DNA of 64,000 nt from Aureimonas endophytica (GCF_014642635.1 NZ_BMIQ01000004.1:372001-436000), one strand, 5' to 3'; numbered from the stretch's first letter, positions 7,701 to 16,396 are shown. Numbers and translations: made by a program. The notes: a model not told the origin generated them from the sequence alone.

Positions 7701-7794
7701 GCCGTGGGGCGTGACGGTCGAAGATCACCAATTCCGACAAGTCGAGGAAATTCGGCAGGCCGTCCTTAAGGTGGCCCGTGGTTCTTCCGCGGCC

Positions 7795-7834
7795 CCGAAG
7801 CCGTCCCGGTTGGAAACCGCCGGGACGTCTTCGG
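7795..7834. promoter_or_regulatory. Long hairpin in the leader of the DUF3102-like gene
   Basis: CCGAAG-c-CGTCCCGG pairs with CCGGGACG-t-CTTCGG around a 10-nt loop: 14 pairs with a single C/T mismatch. It ends 20 nt before the ATG at 7855, where no strong Shine-Dalgarno sequence is visible other than GAGGATC. It could be an attenuator, an operator, or a terminator of the upstream operon. Confidence 0.5.
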
Positions 7835-7854
7835 TTCACCCCGAGGATCAATCG

Positions 7855-8838
7855 ATGAAGGACAACCCTTTCAGGAACGACAGCAACAGGAAGGCCCGCC
7901 GATCGAGGCCGAAGCCTTTCGACTACGGGAGCGTGTCCCTTGCCGACAGGCAGGCGCTCCAAGGATACGCCGAGCAGGTGCGCAGCATCGCCCGCAAGGG
8001 GGTCGAGGAGGTCTTCGAACTCGGCGAGGCTTTCGCGGATGCGAAGGCCCGGCTTCCCAAGCGCTACGAGGAGTGGTTCCGCAAGGAGGTGACCGGGATC
8101 ACGACGCGAACTGCCAGCAATTACATCGGTGTGTACGAGAGGTTCAACGAACGGCGCGAGCAGATCGTCGCCCTCGGCCTGAAGCCGTCGTCGCTCTACA
8201 AGCTCGCCGCCGCGCCCGAACCCGCCATCGAGGAAGTGCTCGGCCGCGCCGAGGCGGGAGAGAAGGTCCTCGGCGCCGACGTCACACGGATCGTCCGCCT
8301 TCATGCCGAACCTGCCGACGAGGTGGAGCGGGTCTCGCCCGCCGACCGCGGCGGTCCCAAGGGTTTCAAGGCGCTTCTCGCCGAGCGCTTGACGCACTGG
8401 CAGCGCGAATGGACGGAGCGTGCGACCGAACTTCTCGACGTGCTGGACGATCTCGTTCCGCCCGGCGCATCCGGCTTCCGGGGGACGAAGCCGGACGTCG
8501 ACAAGGCCATCGGGCTCAGGTCCCTCTGGCTTCATGTCGAACTCGCGCGAATGACGGGTGCCAGCTTCGCCAATAAGGCCGATGACAGGCTCGGCGTACC
8601 TTACATGCAGGGACGCGACTGGCCGAGCGAGCCTTGGCGGCTTCTCCATCACTCGCTCGGACATGTCGGGGCGGCGTCGTCATGGTCGAAGGGAAAGTTG
8701 TTCGAGGAGGTGACTGGGACGCTGATCCCGCGCCTTCGTTGGGCGCTTGGCGGTGCGTCCTCCCCGACCGAGTTCGATGACGTGTTCCCGACGCCTGACG
8801 AGGACGGCTCCGAAGACAGCGCGGAAGCTGACGAGTAG
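7855..8838 (+). CDS. DUF3102-like protein
   Basis: A 327-residue protein; the ATG at 7855 follows GAGGATCAATCG. Residues 35-120 (VRSIARKGVEEVFELGEAF, then RYEEWFRKEV, TRTASNYIGVYERF and PSSLYKLAA) match the DUF3102 pattern. That is a helical domain common on plasmids and phages and reminiscent of DNA-binding or partition proteins. Residues 170-300 are a second helical region and the tail is acidic (DEDGSEDSAEADE). It converges with the rep gene, 29 nt apart. A role in plasmid maintenance or regulation is an inference. Confidence 0.7.
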   Translation: MKDNPFRNDSNRKARRSRPKPFDYGSVSLADRQALQGYAEQVRSIARKGVEEVFELGEAFADAKARLPKRYEEWFRKEVTGITTRTASNYIGVYERFNERREQIVALGLKPSSLYKLAAAPEPAIEEVLGRAEAGEKVLGADVTRIVRLHAEPADEVERVSPADRGGPKGFKALLAERLTHWQREWTERATELLDVLDDLVPPGASGFRGTKPDVDKAIGLRSLWLHVELARMTGASFANKADDRLGVPYMQGRDWPSEPWRLLHHSLGHVGAASSWSKGKLFEEVTGTLIPRLRWALGGASSPTEFDDVFPTPDEDGSEDSAEADE

Positions 8839-8867
8839 CCGGTCTTCGACGTTCTTTCGCCGGGACG

Positions 8868-10808
8868 TCAGGCAGCGAGGGAGTCGACCTCGAACCGGGC
8901 GGCGTGAGGAGCCAACGCGGCGAGGACCGGGGAGCCGGCAAGGCGGGCGATGGCGGTGCCGATCTCGGTGGCGGGCAGGCCGGACGTGGCGGCCGCCTGC
9001 GCGACGGCGCGCGCGGTTCCGAGCGCTCCCGCCATCCGACTGGCGTGGTCGGCGGCGCGCAGCACGGCGGCTTCGCGACGCCCGTCGGCTTCGGCGGCCC
9101 GGTCCTCGTCGCCGACCGTTGCGACGGCGGGGACGGCAGGCGTCGGGCGACCGGAACGCCCGATATCCGGGTCCGACGTCTCCAGCGCGACCCATTCCTC
9201 CAGCGTGGGGCGCTGCGCGATCATGTCGGCGACGTGGGCGTCGAGCGCGCCGTCGTCTGCCCAAAGGGCGTGATCGGCGGCCCGCCCGTCGTCGGTGGCT
9301 CCGTAGGCCCAAAGCTCCACCGCTTCGAAGCCTGTGCCGTCCAGAGGATCGACCTCCAGTTCGACGCGCCCGAGGAAGGTCCCGGCCAGCCCGCGGCGGA
9401 GGAGCGAGTTCCATGTCGTAAACGGAAGCGAACCGACACGCTGCTCCTCCAGCGTCTGCGCGACGCCGCCCGCCTCGTCGTCGGCGGACGCCGACACGAT
9501 CCCGAGCTTCGCCTTCAGGCCGGGGGACACGACGCCGAGCCGCAGGCCCTTCATGCAAGCCGCGTATTCGCGCCAGAGGGCAAGGCACTCCTTCGCGGTC
9601 ACGCGCTCCAAGCCCGGAACGACGAGCGGCGCGCCGTCGTTCTCCCGCATCGTCGCGCGCGCGGCGAGGGCGAAGGGGTGGACGCTCGTGGACTTTTCCT
9701 TGCGGCCTTCCTTCACCCAACCGTGCGCGAGTTCGGAGGCGAGCTTGCCGCAGTAGGCCGCAGCCTTCTCGGCGTCGTGGCATCGCTCGGCCTGCTGGGC
9801 GCCGGAACTGGCCTTGAGGCCCCGTGTCCGGAGGCGACGAAGGTAGCGCGCGAGAAGAAGGCGCACCGCGCGTTCGGCCCGCGCCTCGTCCTGGTGGTCG
9901 AAGAACACCAGCGCATGGAGATGGACGCCCCAGCCCGTCGACGGCGACCACGGAGCTTCGAGGACGTTGGAGACGCCGAGGAGTCCGGCGCGGGCGGCGG
10001 GACCCTTCCACCCGGCGCCCATGCGCGCCTCCCGCCACGCGGCCTGCACGCCTTCCTTCATGGCGGCGAGGGCCTGGTTGCGGGTGCGCTTGGCGGTCGG
10101 CGTGACGAACCACACCATGCCGCCTTTCCCGATGCAGGCCCGCACGGCCTCTTCCAGTCCGCCCTGAATCTCCATCGCCCGGCGCGTCGCGCAGGTCGGG
10201 CAGAGCAGGGCGGAGTCGCAGCGGTAGACCCCCGACACGTAGGCGCGGCCCTCGTCCGTCAGGTGAATATGGACGTCCTCCACGTCCGCCGACGCGGTGC
10301 CGCAACCGCAGACGGCGGGTCCGCGCCGATCGGCGGGACGCAGGGCGCCCGCGATCCCGTGGCGCAGGTCGTAGCGCCCGCGCGTCGTGGCGAGAAGGTG
10401 GGGGCGGTCCTCGACCTCGCGGGGCGCTTCCGGCGTCTCCCTCGCGGGTTGGGAGACCTCGGAGAGAAACGGTCCACCTCTACTGACGAGGCCCGGCCCG
10501 CCGGGCCGGGCGGAGGCGTCCGAACGTAGGGCCGTGGCCGGGCCGGTCGTGGCGGTGGCGGGAACGGGCTGGGTGCCGAACACGGCCGCAACGGTCGCCG
10601 TGGCCGTGCCGTCGACCGGCTCGCGCGAGCGGCGGTCGAGAGGCGGCGCGGCGGCCGAACCCGGAAGCGGGCCGCGCACGTCCACAGCCTCGCGGACGGC
10701 TCGGAGCCGGGCCGCCATCCCGAGGCGGGAAGCGTCAACAAATTTTGCGTCGGAGGGTGCGGAGGACTGTGAGGCGGCTTGGGTCGTATGCCCAAGCCCG
10801 GAGTTCAC
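8868..10808 (-). CDS. rep: Rolling-circle replication initiator (HUH Rep)
   Basis: Up to 646 residues, longer than typical plasmid Reps. The first 130 residues are Pro/Ala/Arg-rich, and an internal ATG at 10718 (MAARLRAVREAVDV) is an alternative start. The core has a cysteine cluster (VYRCDSALLCPTCATRR, 194-210; also Cys167 and Cys169), the metal-binding HUH motif as GVHLHALVFF (His296, His298) and the likely nicking Tyr352 in AYCGK with Lys355, as in Rep_1-type initiators. Rep would nick a double-strand origin and start rolling-circle replication of the excised circle. It lies between a DUF3102-like gene and the AIPR gene. Confidence 0.82.
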   Translation of the reverse strand: MNSGLGHTTQAASQSSAPSDAKFVDASRLGMAARLRAVREAVDVRGPLPGSAAAPPLDRRSREPVDGTATATVAAVFGTQPVPATATTGPATALRSDASARPGGPGLVSRGGPFLSEVSQPARETPEAPREVEDRPHLLATTRGRYDLRHGIAGALRPADRRGPAVCGCGTASADVEDVHIHLTDEGRAYVSGVYRCDSALLCPTCATRRAMEIQGGLEEAVRACIGKGGMVWFVTPTAKRTRNQALAAMKEGVQAAWREARMGAGWKGPAARAGLLGVSNVLEAPWSPSTGWGVHLHALVFFDHQDEARAERAVRLLLARYLRRLRTRGLKASSGAQQAERCHDAEKAAAYCGKLASELAHGWVKEGRKEKSTSVHPFALAARATMRENDGAPLVVPGLERVTAKECLALWREYAACMKGLRLGVVSPGLKAKLGIVSASADDEAGGVAQTLEEQRVGSLPFTTWNSLLRRGLAGTFLGRVELEVDPLDGTGFEAVELWAYGATDDGRAADHALWADDGALDAHVADMIAQRPTLEEWVALETSDPDIGRSGRPTPAVPAVATVGDEDRAAEADGRREAAVLRAADHASRMAGALGTARAVAQAAATSGLPATEIGTAIARLAGSPVLAALAPHAARFEVDSLAA

Positions 10809-11117
10809 CTATCGCGCCTGTCGGCGACGAAAGAGCCGTTCACCATTCGAGGACTCCCAGCAATGGTACGGGGGAGCTTTCGCACCACGCTCCTCCGAAC
10901 CCTCCAATGGTCAAGCGTCCCGCAGGTCGATGCAAAGTTCAAGCGAAATGACAGATGCGGCCGTAGCAACCGCGAAGAGGTGGGGCTTTCGAGAGCTACT
11001 TAAGTGACGACATCGAAGGCCTCTGAATTTAATCGGCTACTCGTTTGCATCAGGTTTCTGATGCAAAAAATCTCTTTGCGCTTCAGATCGATGCAAAAGC
11101 AACCAAGCTTGCGTCTA
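10809..11117. other. Intergenic region upstream of rep; candidate replication origin
   Basis: About 309 nt between rep and the AIPR gene, distinctly AT-richer than the DNA on the rep side. It contains repeated GATGCAAA words (about 10930, 11060, 11090) and a perfect inverted repeat at 11044-11067. No gene is visible. Rep promoter and origin functions are plausible from position only. Confidence 0.45.
11044..11067. repeat. 10-bp perfect inverted repeat upstream of rep
   Basis: TTTGCATCAG-gttt-CTGATGCAAA, flanked by an A tract on the right. There is no U tract on the side needed to end the AIPR transcript, so it is not a canonical terminator. It may be the hairpin of a double-strand origin used by Rep, or an operator. 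Another GATGCAAAA copy lies 20 nt to the right. Confidence 0.6.
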
Positions 11118-12758
11118 TCAAGCAGTTATCGACGCTTCTATCTTGGTTCTTGTTCCGGTGTCTTTGAAGAACCTATTATACGAAAATGTGTCATTCCGAT
11201 TACTCTCAACGCATTTCCTCACCACGTCTATAGCTTCATCAATCTTGTTGAGAGCATTGTCGGAGAACTCATTTATTCCATCTCTCACACATATCCTTCG
11301 TACCGCGAACAACACATGATAAGCTCCATCGATTATAAACAATTCATCTTGCTGGACTGCCTCTTCATCCCGAAGGCGCTTCTGCGTGGCCTTTTTTACT
11401 TCATTGATGCGCTCTAGGACGCGGAGCGGAACTAGAAGATTTTCCGGCAAAAGATCATCAGAAAAGACGGTGTCGAAAAGATCCCCGAACACCCGGCCTC
11501 TATCTTTCTTTGCCACTTCCGGCATATCGAGCGCATACGCAAGATAGGCTTGCCCAGCACTTTGCGCGTCAATTCTCTTTTCTTTAGGCTTTTCGGAGAA
11601 CTGCTTTGTTTTCCTCTCGTAAAAATATCCTTTTGCCAAAAGCGCTTGCTCTATTTTTCTTTGAACAATCGAGTTCGCCCTCAAATCCCTGCTCTTGATG
11701 GGTGTTTGGCTATTGGTTGTCTCTGAAACTTTGTTCCCAACAGACTGTTCCTTTGCCTCGATGATTCTCGCGAGCAAAAGAACGTCAGAAACCTTGTCAG
11801 GATCTTCTCGATACGCTTCAAACAACGCATTCGATGTTTGCCCGCCATTGACTATCTGCATACCCTTCAGCGAAACCGTAGGACCACGACTTCCCTTCGC
11901 ATATGAGAATGAAGAGCATGTAATTGTCAGGCCGTTGTTTAGATACCAGAACAGATGCCGCTCATCGGAAAGAGCAGTCGAAATGATTTCTTTGTTGATT
12001 GTATTCCGGCTAGAGAGGTAAATCCTTACATTCTCGTCAAATATCGGCGTGTAAACTGCGTCCTTGTCATCGGGGCGAGCAATGAGTTTCACCAGTTCTG
12101 AAGCGTCGAGAGTGCAGATTAGGGCGCGGACATTGCCGTCTGTACGTTCGTAGTAGTCCTTGTCGACTATACGTATATCGCGATCGATAACTGGCTTTTG
12201 ATGAGATATGAAGAGTTCAATTATTTCGTCTAAGCCGTGGTGTCGCTCGCGCACGCCGTTGTACTTCTCTAAAGACTTCCTTAGGCGGCGCTTTTCATCT
12301 CCAACCATAGTAAGCGTATTCGAGCAGAAATGAATTTCAACGGATGGATTTTTCTTATCGAGACTCTGCCATGCTTCTTTTACCTTTTCCCATAGCACTG
12401 GGTTGCAGTTATTCCGCATGTCTTCATCGTGATCGAGTAAGTCGGCCAAAAACGATAATACCTTGTCGATCTCGGAAGAAGGAAAGTTCGACTTGGATTT
12501 CTGAAAATCACCCGCGTACTTGAACTGGAAGATATGTATGATGTTCTTCCCGTCTCTTTCGTCGACGAACAACGCATCTACGCCTCGATCTTGTCCTCCA
12601 TCAGTAATCGCGTCGTACGCCTCCTCTTCGGTTACGTCTAAGATTGACGCTACCATTAGTGGCATGAATGCTTTGCTGGGTGATGCAATTCCCAGGTCGG
12701 GATTGAGCCATTCTTCGACTTTGTGTGAAACGGTACTAAAGTCGATGAGGGTCGCCAT
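11118..12758 (-). CDS. AIPR-family protein (abortive phage resistance type)
   Basis: A 546-residue protein. The N-terminal part has a PD-(D/E)xK nuclease-like signature (GGQDRGVDALFV with Asp61, then HIFQFKY with Gln78-x-Lys80). The C-terminal two thirds match the AIPR domain (PF10592): WYLNNGLTIT at 271-280 and MQIVNGGQTSN at 300-310. AIPR proteins are linked with abortive infection and found beside restriction systems; the nuclease activity is inferred. It is the only defence-type cargo of the element. Codon use is clearly AT-richer than in all neighbours, suggesting separate acquisition. No partner methylase or antitoxin is adjacent. Confidence 0.88.
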   Translation of the reverse strand: MATLIDFSTVSHKVEEWLNPDLGIASPSKAFMPLMVASILDVTEEEAYDAITDGGQDRGVDALFVDERDGKNIIHIFQFKYAGDFQKSKSNFPSSEIDKVLSFLADLLDHDEDMRNNCNPVLWEKVKEAWQSLDKKNPSVEIHFCSNTLTMVGDEKRRLRKSLEKYNGVRERHHGLDEIIELFISHQKPVIDRDIRIVDKDYYERTDGNVRALICTLDASELVKLIARPDDKDAVYTPIFDENVRIYLSSRNTINKEIISTALSDERHLFWYLNNGLTITCSSFSYAKGSRGPTVSLKGMQIVNGGQTSNALFEAYREDPDKVSDVLLLARIIEAKEQSVGNKVSETTNSQTPIKSRDLRANSIVQRKIEQALLAKGYFYERKTKQFSEKPKEKRIDAQSAGQAYLAYALDMPEVAKKDRGRVFGDLFDTVFSDDLLPENLLVPLRVLERINEVKKATQKRLRDEEAVQQDELFIIDGAYHVLFAVRRICVRDGINEFSDNALNKIDEAIDVVRKCVESNRNDTFSYNRFFKDTGTRTKIEASITA

Positions 12759-12920
12759 ATCGATATTCGCTCAGCAGGGAGATGCGCCTGTTCTCGTAAC
12801 GGCTGAATGTCAGGCCTGCAAGGATACGTCTGCGTAAGGACTTCGAAGGCTCCTTCGATCGTTTTTGGTTGCGCTTCTGCCTTAAGCAGATCCTTTCTGG
12901 ATAAGCCGTCTCAGCCCCAC

Positions 12921-12981
12921 CCGGACATAATGTCCGGCTCCACCCCTCCCCAAGGAGGGGTTCTCGCCGCCCCTCGGGGCG
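12921..12981. repeat. Three consecutive perfect palindromes
   Basis: In 61 nt there are CCGGACAT-a-ATGTCCGG (12921-12937), ACCCCTCC-ccaa-GGAGGGGT (12942-12961) and CGCCCC-tc-GGGGCG (12968-12981). They lie just past the integrase stop on the minus strand and upstream of the AIPR gene. They could terminate integrase transcription, but no U tract follows. The first one looks like an operator for a dimeric regulator. Confidence 0.6.
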
Positions 12982-13038
12982 ACCACGATTCGTTCGGCTC
13001 GCGGCGGCTGCGCCACCGCTCCCCGCCCGCGAAAAGGA

Positions 13039-14736
13039 TCAGGCCGGAACCACCCGACGTTTCAGGACCCGACGCTGAACCGGACCGCGGGACTTCCGGT
13101 AAGGGGCAAGGTCCAACCCCTCGGGCAACGTCAGGGCAGCCAACACCTCCACCTCGTCGACGCGCAGTCGCTTCGAGCCGTAGGTTTCCTCCACGCTCTT
13201 GAAGGCGTGGCCAGTCTGAAGACTCGAGGTCCGGGAATCCACCTTCGCGATGCGCAGGATGTCTTTGGCTGTGTGACGAGACGAATGGAAGACGGCCGAA
13301 AGCCGGGAATGAAGGCCGTAGGCGCGAAGGTGCCTGCCGTGCCGTTTCGACGCCGCGTCGGCGGGGTCCTGCACTTCGTGGTGCAGATGCGGGAAGACCC
13401 ATTCCGATGGGCGAAGGCCCTTCGCGTAGGCGATGAACCCGACGTCGATCAGTTCCTGATGGAGCGCGAAGTAGCGTCGCGATCCCTCGTTCTTCACTTG
13501 ACGTTCCACACGCTTGCCGTTGACGGTCAGGTAGCGCGTGAGGTCCGCCACCCACAGGCCCGGACGCATCTCCACGATGTCGCCGCCCTGAAGGTAGGCG
13601 AGTTCGCCGATGCGGGCGCCGGTGAGGGTTCCAAGCAACGGGAGCCAGTAGTCGTCCGGCCGTGCCTCCTTCGCCGCGCAGGCGAACCAGTGGTTCAACG
13701 CCTCGACGCTGAACGGCTCGCGAACGATGGCCTTGGGTGCATGGCCGGGAGCGCTCACGCGAAGGTCCGCGAAGGGCGTGCGGATGTTGTGTTCTACGGC
13801 GATCCACCGGAACGCGCCCGTGACGGCCGCGACGTAGGTTGCGATCGTCGTTTCAGACTGGCAAGTCGGGACAGGCTTCCCGGCCTCGCGCAGCGCGGCG
13901 ACCTTCGCGACGATCTCGGGTGACGTCGAGTCCCGGAACTCGCGGAGTTTCGTCCAGTTGGTCGGCAGATCGGCGAGGTGCTTCGCGAATGTCTTGAGGT
14001 CGCGCGGCACGTATTCTGTGATAGGACGGTCCCCAACGAGCGCCGCGAACTCGCGGCACTTCGCCGCCAAGCCGTTCGCGTAGTCGGCACGCTTGCCGTC
14101 CTTCAACAGGTCGGCGAGATAGTCGTCTACGCATGCGCTCAGGAAAGGAAGGGGTTCCGGCGCCGGAACGTTCGGCACGGCTGGCGGGGCCTCGGGAACA
14201 GCGGCGGGTGCTGCCTCCTCGAACTGTCGCCCGACCGTCAACGCCTGACCCATTATCGCGTCATAGGTCCGTCGCTCCGCCTTCCACGCGGCATCGTCCT
14301 GCGCCAAGGCGGTTCCGACCGCACCAAGCCGCGTGCGGATCGACGCCAGCGTTTCCCGGCGGCGGTCGAGGTCGATGGCGGCGGATCGGTGCGCCGCCGT
14401 CGATGCGCGGGAGTCGGGGTCGCTGTATCCTTCATCCTCGCTCGCGGCCGACCGCGCCGACGCCGCCTTCAGGCCAAGCCAGCGTCCTTGGCGATCCAGC
14501 GTGTCCAGTTCCGCGGCGAGAGCGGCAAGACTGTGTTGAAGTGTGGCGCGGTCCAAGTGCGGTTCCCCGAGTCGGGCATGACAATGGGCAGCGAGGGTAA
14601 CAGCGCGTCGTTTCGCTTCCGTTGCCGTCAGGCGTCCGAGGGAAACCCGGAAGGGCGAGCGGCCGAAGGATTCAATGTGGATCGTGGGAACGCGAAGCTG
14701 GAAGCGCCAACCGGATGGGCGCCGGGACAGGTACAT
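13039..14736 (-). CDS. int: Tyrosine recombinase (integrase) of the element
   Basis: A 565-residue protein with start ATG at 14736. The N-terminus [17 protein letters not shown] matches the DUF6538-type module often found on such integrases. A core-binding region (about 195-320) and the catalytic domain follow, with the full active-site set: Arg375 ([11 protein letters not shown]), Lys415, His484-x-x-Arg487 (FHSSRHTA), His510 (LQTGHAF) and Tyr519 (VEETYGSK). It should catalyse integration and excision at the 3' end of tRNA-Ser(GGA), 79 nt away, by recombining the 19-bp repeat. No excisionase gene is recognised. Confidence 0.93.
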   Translation of the reverse strand: MYLSRRPSGWRFQLRVPTIHIESFGRSPFRVSLGRLTATEAKRRAVTLAAHCHARLGEPHLDRATLQHSLAALAAELDTLDRQGRWLGLKAASARSAASEDEGYSDPDSRASTAAHRSAAIDLDRRRETLASIRTRLGAVGTALAQDDAAWKAERRTYDAIMGQALTVGRQFEEAAPAAVPEAPPAVPNVPAPEPLPFLSACVDDYLADLLKDGKRADYANGLAAKCREFAALVGDRPITEYVPRDLKTFAKHLADLPTNWTKLREFRDSTSPEIVAKVAALREAGKPVPTCQSETTIATYVAAVTGAFRWIAVEHNIRTPFADLRVSAPGHAPKAIVREPFSVEALNHWFACAAKEARPDDYWLPLLGTLTGARIGELAYLQGGDIVEMRPGLWVADLTRYLTVNGKRVERQVKNEGSRRYFALHQELIDVGFIAYAKGLRPSEWVFPHLHHEVQDPADAASKRHGRHLRAYGLHSRLSAVFHSSRHTAKDILRIAKVDSRTSSLQTGHAFKSVEETYGSKRLRVDEVEVLAALTLPEGLDLAPYRKSRGPVQRRVLKRRVVPA

Positions 14737-14813
14737 GGGTTCCGCCTTGGGTACACGGCTGGGTACGGCCGGGGTTTGGGCGGAAAATTCGTCAGCAAAA
14801 ACAATGGGTTGCG

Positions 14814-14832
14814 ATGGCGGAGAGAGCGGGAT
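14814..14832. repeat. Attachment repeat at the tRNA-Ser 3' end
   Basis: The second copy of the 19-bp direct repeat, running from one base beyond the CCA end (14815) into the T stem of tRNA-Ser. The element's own copy restores the complete tRNA 3' end, so the tRNA stays functional after insertion. The integrase gene begins 78 nt away on the element side. Confidence 0.9.
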
Positions 14833-14904
14833 TCGAACCCGCGATACGGTCTCCCGTATACACACTTTCCAGGCGTGCGCCTTCGACCACTCGGCCACCT
14901 CTCC
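14815..14904 (-). tRNA. tRNA-Ser (GGA)
   Basis: A 90-nt tRNA with a long variable arm, as expected for serine. It begins GGAGAGGTGGCCGAGTGG. The anticodon loop CTGGAAA gives anticodon GGA, the T arm contains GGTTCGAATCC, and CCA is encoded. The acceptor stem pairs fully, with one G-T wobble. It is the integration target of the mobilizable element. Confidence 0.97.
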
Positions 14905-15189
14905 GTCCCCTTGTCGCCGCCGCTCGGAGCAGGGCGCAAAGGATGTCTCGGCGGCGCTGGGCCGGCGGGACGGTCGAGGCGCTCTTATAACCGGATCGCT
15001 CCGCCGTTCAAGCCGCCTTTTGCGTCGATGTCGCATTTGCGTGAGACCGGCGGAGCGCGGCGTCCCGGCCGCCTTTCGACATTGCCCTTCGCGGCGGGAA
15101 ACCCCATCTTCGGAGCCGGATCGGCCCGAAAGCGTTTCCGGCAGGCTTCGGGAGACCGACATCATCGCCCGCCGGATGCGCCGAGGATC

Positions 15190-15486
15190 ATGCGCTTTCT
15201 GTTCAATCTCCTGGGCGGCCTCCTTCTGGCCGTCGCCCTCGTCTTCGCCACGGCCGATATCGCCCGCACCTTGGCGGACGGAACCCTGCGCCTGACGACG
15301 CTCGGCGAGGGATTCGCCTCGGTCGGCCTGCCGCTCGCGCAGGAGACGCGGGGGCTTTCCGCCGGCGCGCTCGACATCGTCGCGGCGCTGGCCGGCTGGC
15401 CCGCCTCGCTCACCTGCGGCCTTGCCGCCCTTCTGCTGCTCTTCATCGCCCGCCCGCCGCATCGCCGGGGGCGCTTCGCCCGCTGA
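15190..15486 (+). CDS. Small membrane protein of unknown function
   Basis: A 98-residue protein starting [25 protein letters not shown], giving a first membrane helix at about 3-23. A second helix lies at about 64-86 ([20 protein letters not shown]), with a basic tail (PHRRGRF). The loop between should face the periplasm if the tail is cytoplasmic. The family is not recognised. It lies 22 nt upstream of msrA on the same strand and may share its transcript. The 285-nt gap on its left, beyond tRNA-Ser, shows nothing else. Confidence 0.65.
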   Translation: MRFLFNLLGGLLLAVALVFATADIARTLADGTLRLTTLGEGFASVGLPLAQETRGLSAGALDIVAALAGWPASLTCGLAALLLLFIARPPHRRGRFAR

Positions 15487-15508
15487 ACCCGTTTCCGAAA
15501 GGACCGCC

Positions 15509-16174
15509 ATGTATATCCTCGACATGTTCACCAAGAAGACGCGCCTGCCGGAAGCCGGCGAGGCGCTGCCCGGCCGCCCCGAGCCCTTGCCGACGGCCGA
15601 GCGGCATTTCGTCAATGGCCAGGCGCTGAAGGGTCCCTTCCCGGAAGGCTTCGAGACGGCGCTGTTCGGCCTCGGCTGCTTCTGGGGCGCGGAGCGGGTG
15701 TTCTGGAAGGTGCCGGGCGTCCATGTCACGGCGGTCGGCTATGCCGCCGGCACGACGCCGAACCCGACCTATCAGGAGGTCTGCACCGGCCAGACCGGGC
15801 ATAACGAGGTCGTGCTCGTCGTCTACGATCCGAAGGTCGTCGATTTCGCGACGCTGGTGAAGCTGTTCTTCGAGAATCACGATCCGACGCAGGGCATGCG
15901 CCAGGGCAACGACATCGGCACGCAATATCGCTCCGGCATCTATGTCTCGGGGCCGGAGCAGCGCGCGGCGGCCGAGGCGGCGAAGGCGGCCTATCAGGCG
16001 GCGCTGGCGCAGGCCGGGCATCGCGGCACGATCACGACCGAGATCCTCGACGCGCCGACCTTCTTCTATGCCGAGGACTACCACCAGCAATATCTCGCCA
16101 AGAACCCGAACGGCTATTGCGGCCTCGGCGGTACGGGCGTGTCCTGCCCGGTCGGCCTGGCGGCGGCGCAATAG
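15509..16174 (+). CDS. msrA: Peptide methionine-S-sulfoxide reductase MsrA
   Basis: A 221-residue enzyme that reduces methionine S-sulfoxide in oxidised proteins. The active-site motif [11 protein letters not shown] holds the catalytic cysteine. [20 protein letters not shown] and the YHQQYL region are family-conserved, and the [15 protein letters not shown] tail supplies resolving cysteines. The ATG at 15509 follows GAAAGGACC, an adequate ribosome site. The first 45 residues form a family-typical extension. It likely shares a transcript with the small membrane protein in front. Confidence 0.95.
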   Translation: MYILDMFTKKTRLPEAGEALPGRPEPLPTAERHFVNGQALKGPFPEGFETALFGLGCFWGAERVFWKVPGVHVTAVGYAAGTTPNPTYQEVCTGQTGHNEVVLVVYDPKVVDFATLVKLFFENHDPTQGMRQGNDIGTQYRSGIYVSGPEQRAAAEAAKAAYQAALAQAGHRGTITTEILDAPTFFYAEDYHQQYLAKNPNGYCGLGGTGVSCPVGLAAAQ

Positions 16175-16396
16175 GCGAGGGGTCCGGCGTCGGCGTTTTT
16201 CGCCGCCGCCGCGTCGCCGGTGATTTTCGCAAGAATCCAGGTGAAACTTTCCAAAGGCCGTGCAAGTCTCGGGCAAGGCGGGGGCGCTCGCGCGCCATCC
16301 GGCCCGATGATCCCTCACGGCGCCGATGTCGCGGTCCGAGTCCCGGTCCGCGAGGCTCCCGGCGCCGCCCAACCGACCAACAGGCTCGACGGCGCA

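Larger units (their letters stand above)
5272..14832. mobile_element. Integrative mobilizable element at tRNA-Ser(GGA)
   Basis: The element is bounded by a perfect 19-bp direct repeat, ATGGCGGAGAGAGCGGGAT, at 5272-5290 and 14814-14832. The right copy is the 3' end of tRNA-Ser on the minus strand. Inside, in order from the tRNA, are a tyrosine recombinase, an AIPR-family gene, a rolling-circle Rep, a DUF3102-like gene, a membrane protein, a mobilization accessory gene, an oriT-like region and a MobA/MobL relaxase. Integrase beside the tRNA and duplication of the tRNA 3' end are the standard signature of site-specific integration. There is no mating-pair formation system, so transfer would need a helper. 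Repeat-to-repeat length is 9542 bp. Confidence 0.9.

Noticed and set aside
10809-11117. CRISPR-like array because of repeated GATGCAAA words
   Set aside because: The repeats are only 8-9 nt, irregularly spaced and partly inverted. No array or cas genes exist in the window.
12807-13202. Plus-strand frame over the integrase end
   Set aside because: It starts inside the palindrome-rich gap and runs antisense to the integrase; its Pro/Arg-rich translation has no family features.
13978-15486. Long plus-strand open frame opposite the integrase and tRNA-Ser
   Set aside because: It is antisense to a well-supported recombinase and runs through the tRNA. Only its last 98 codons (from 15190) look like a real protein and are annotated as such.
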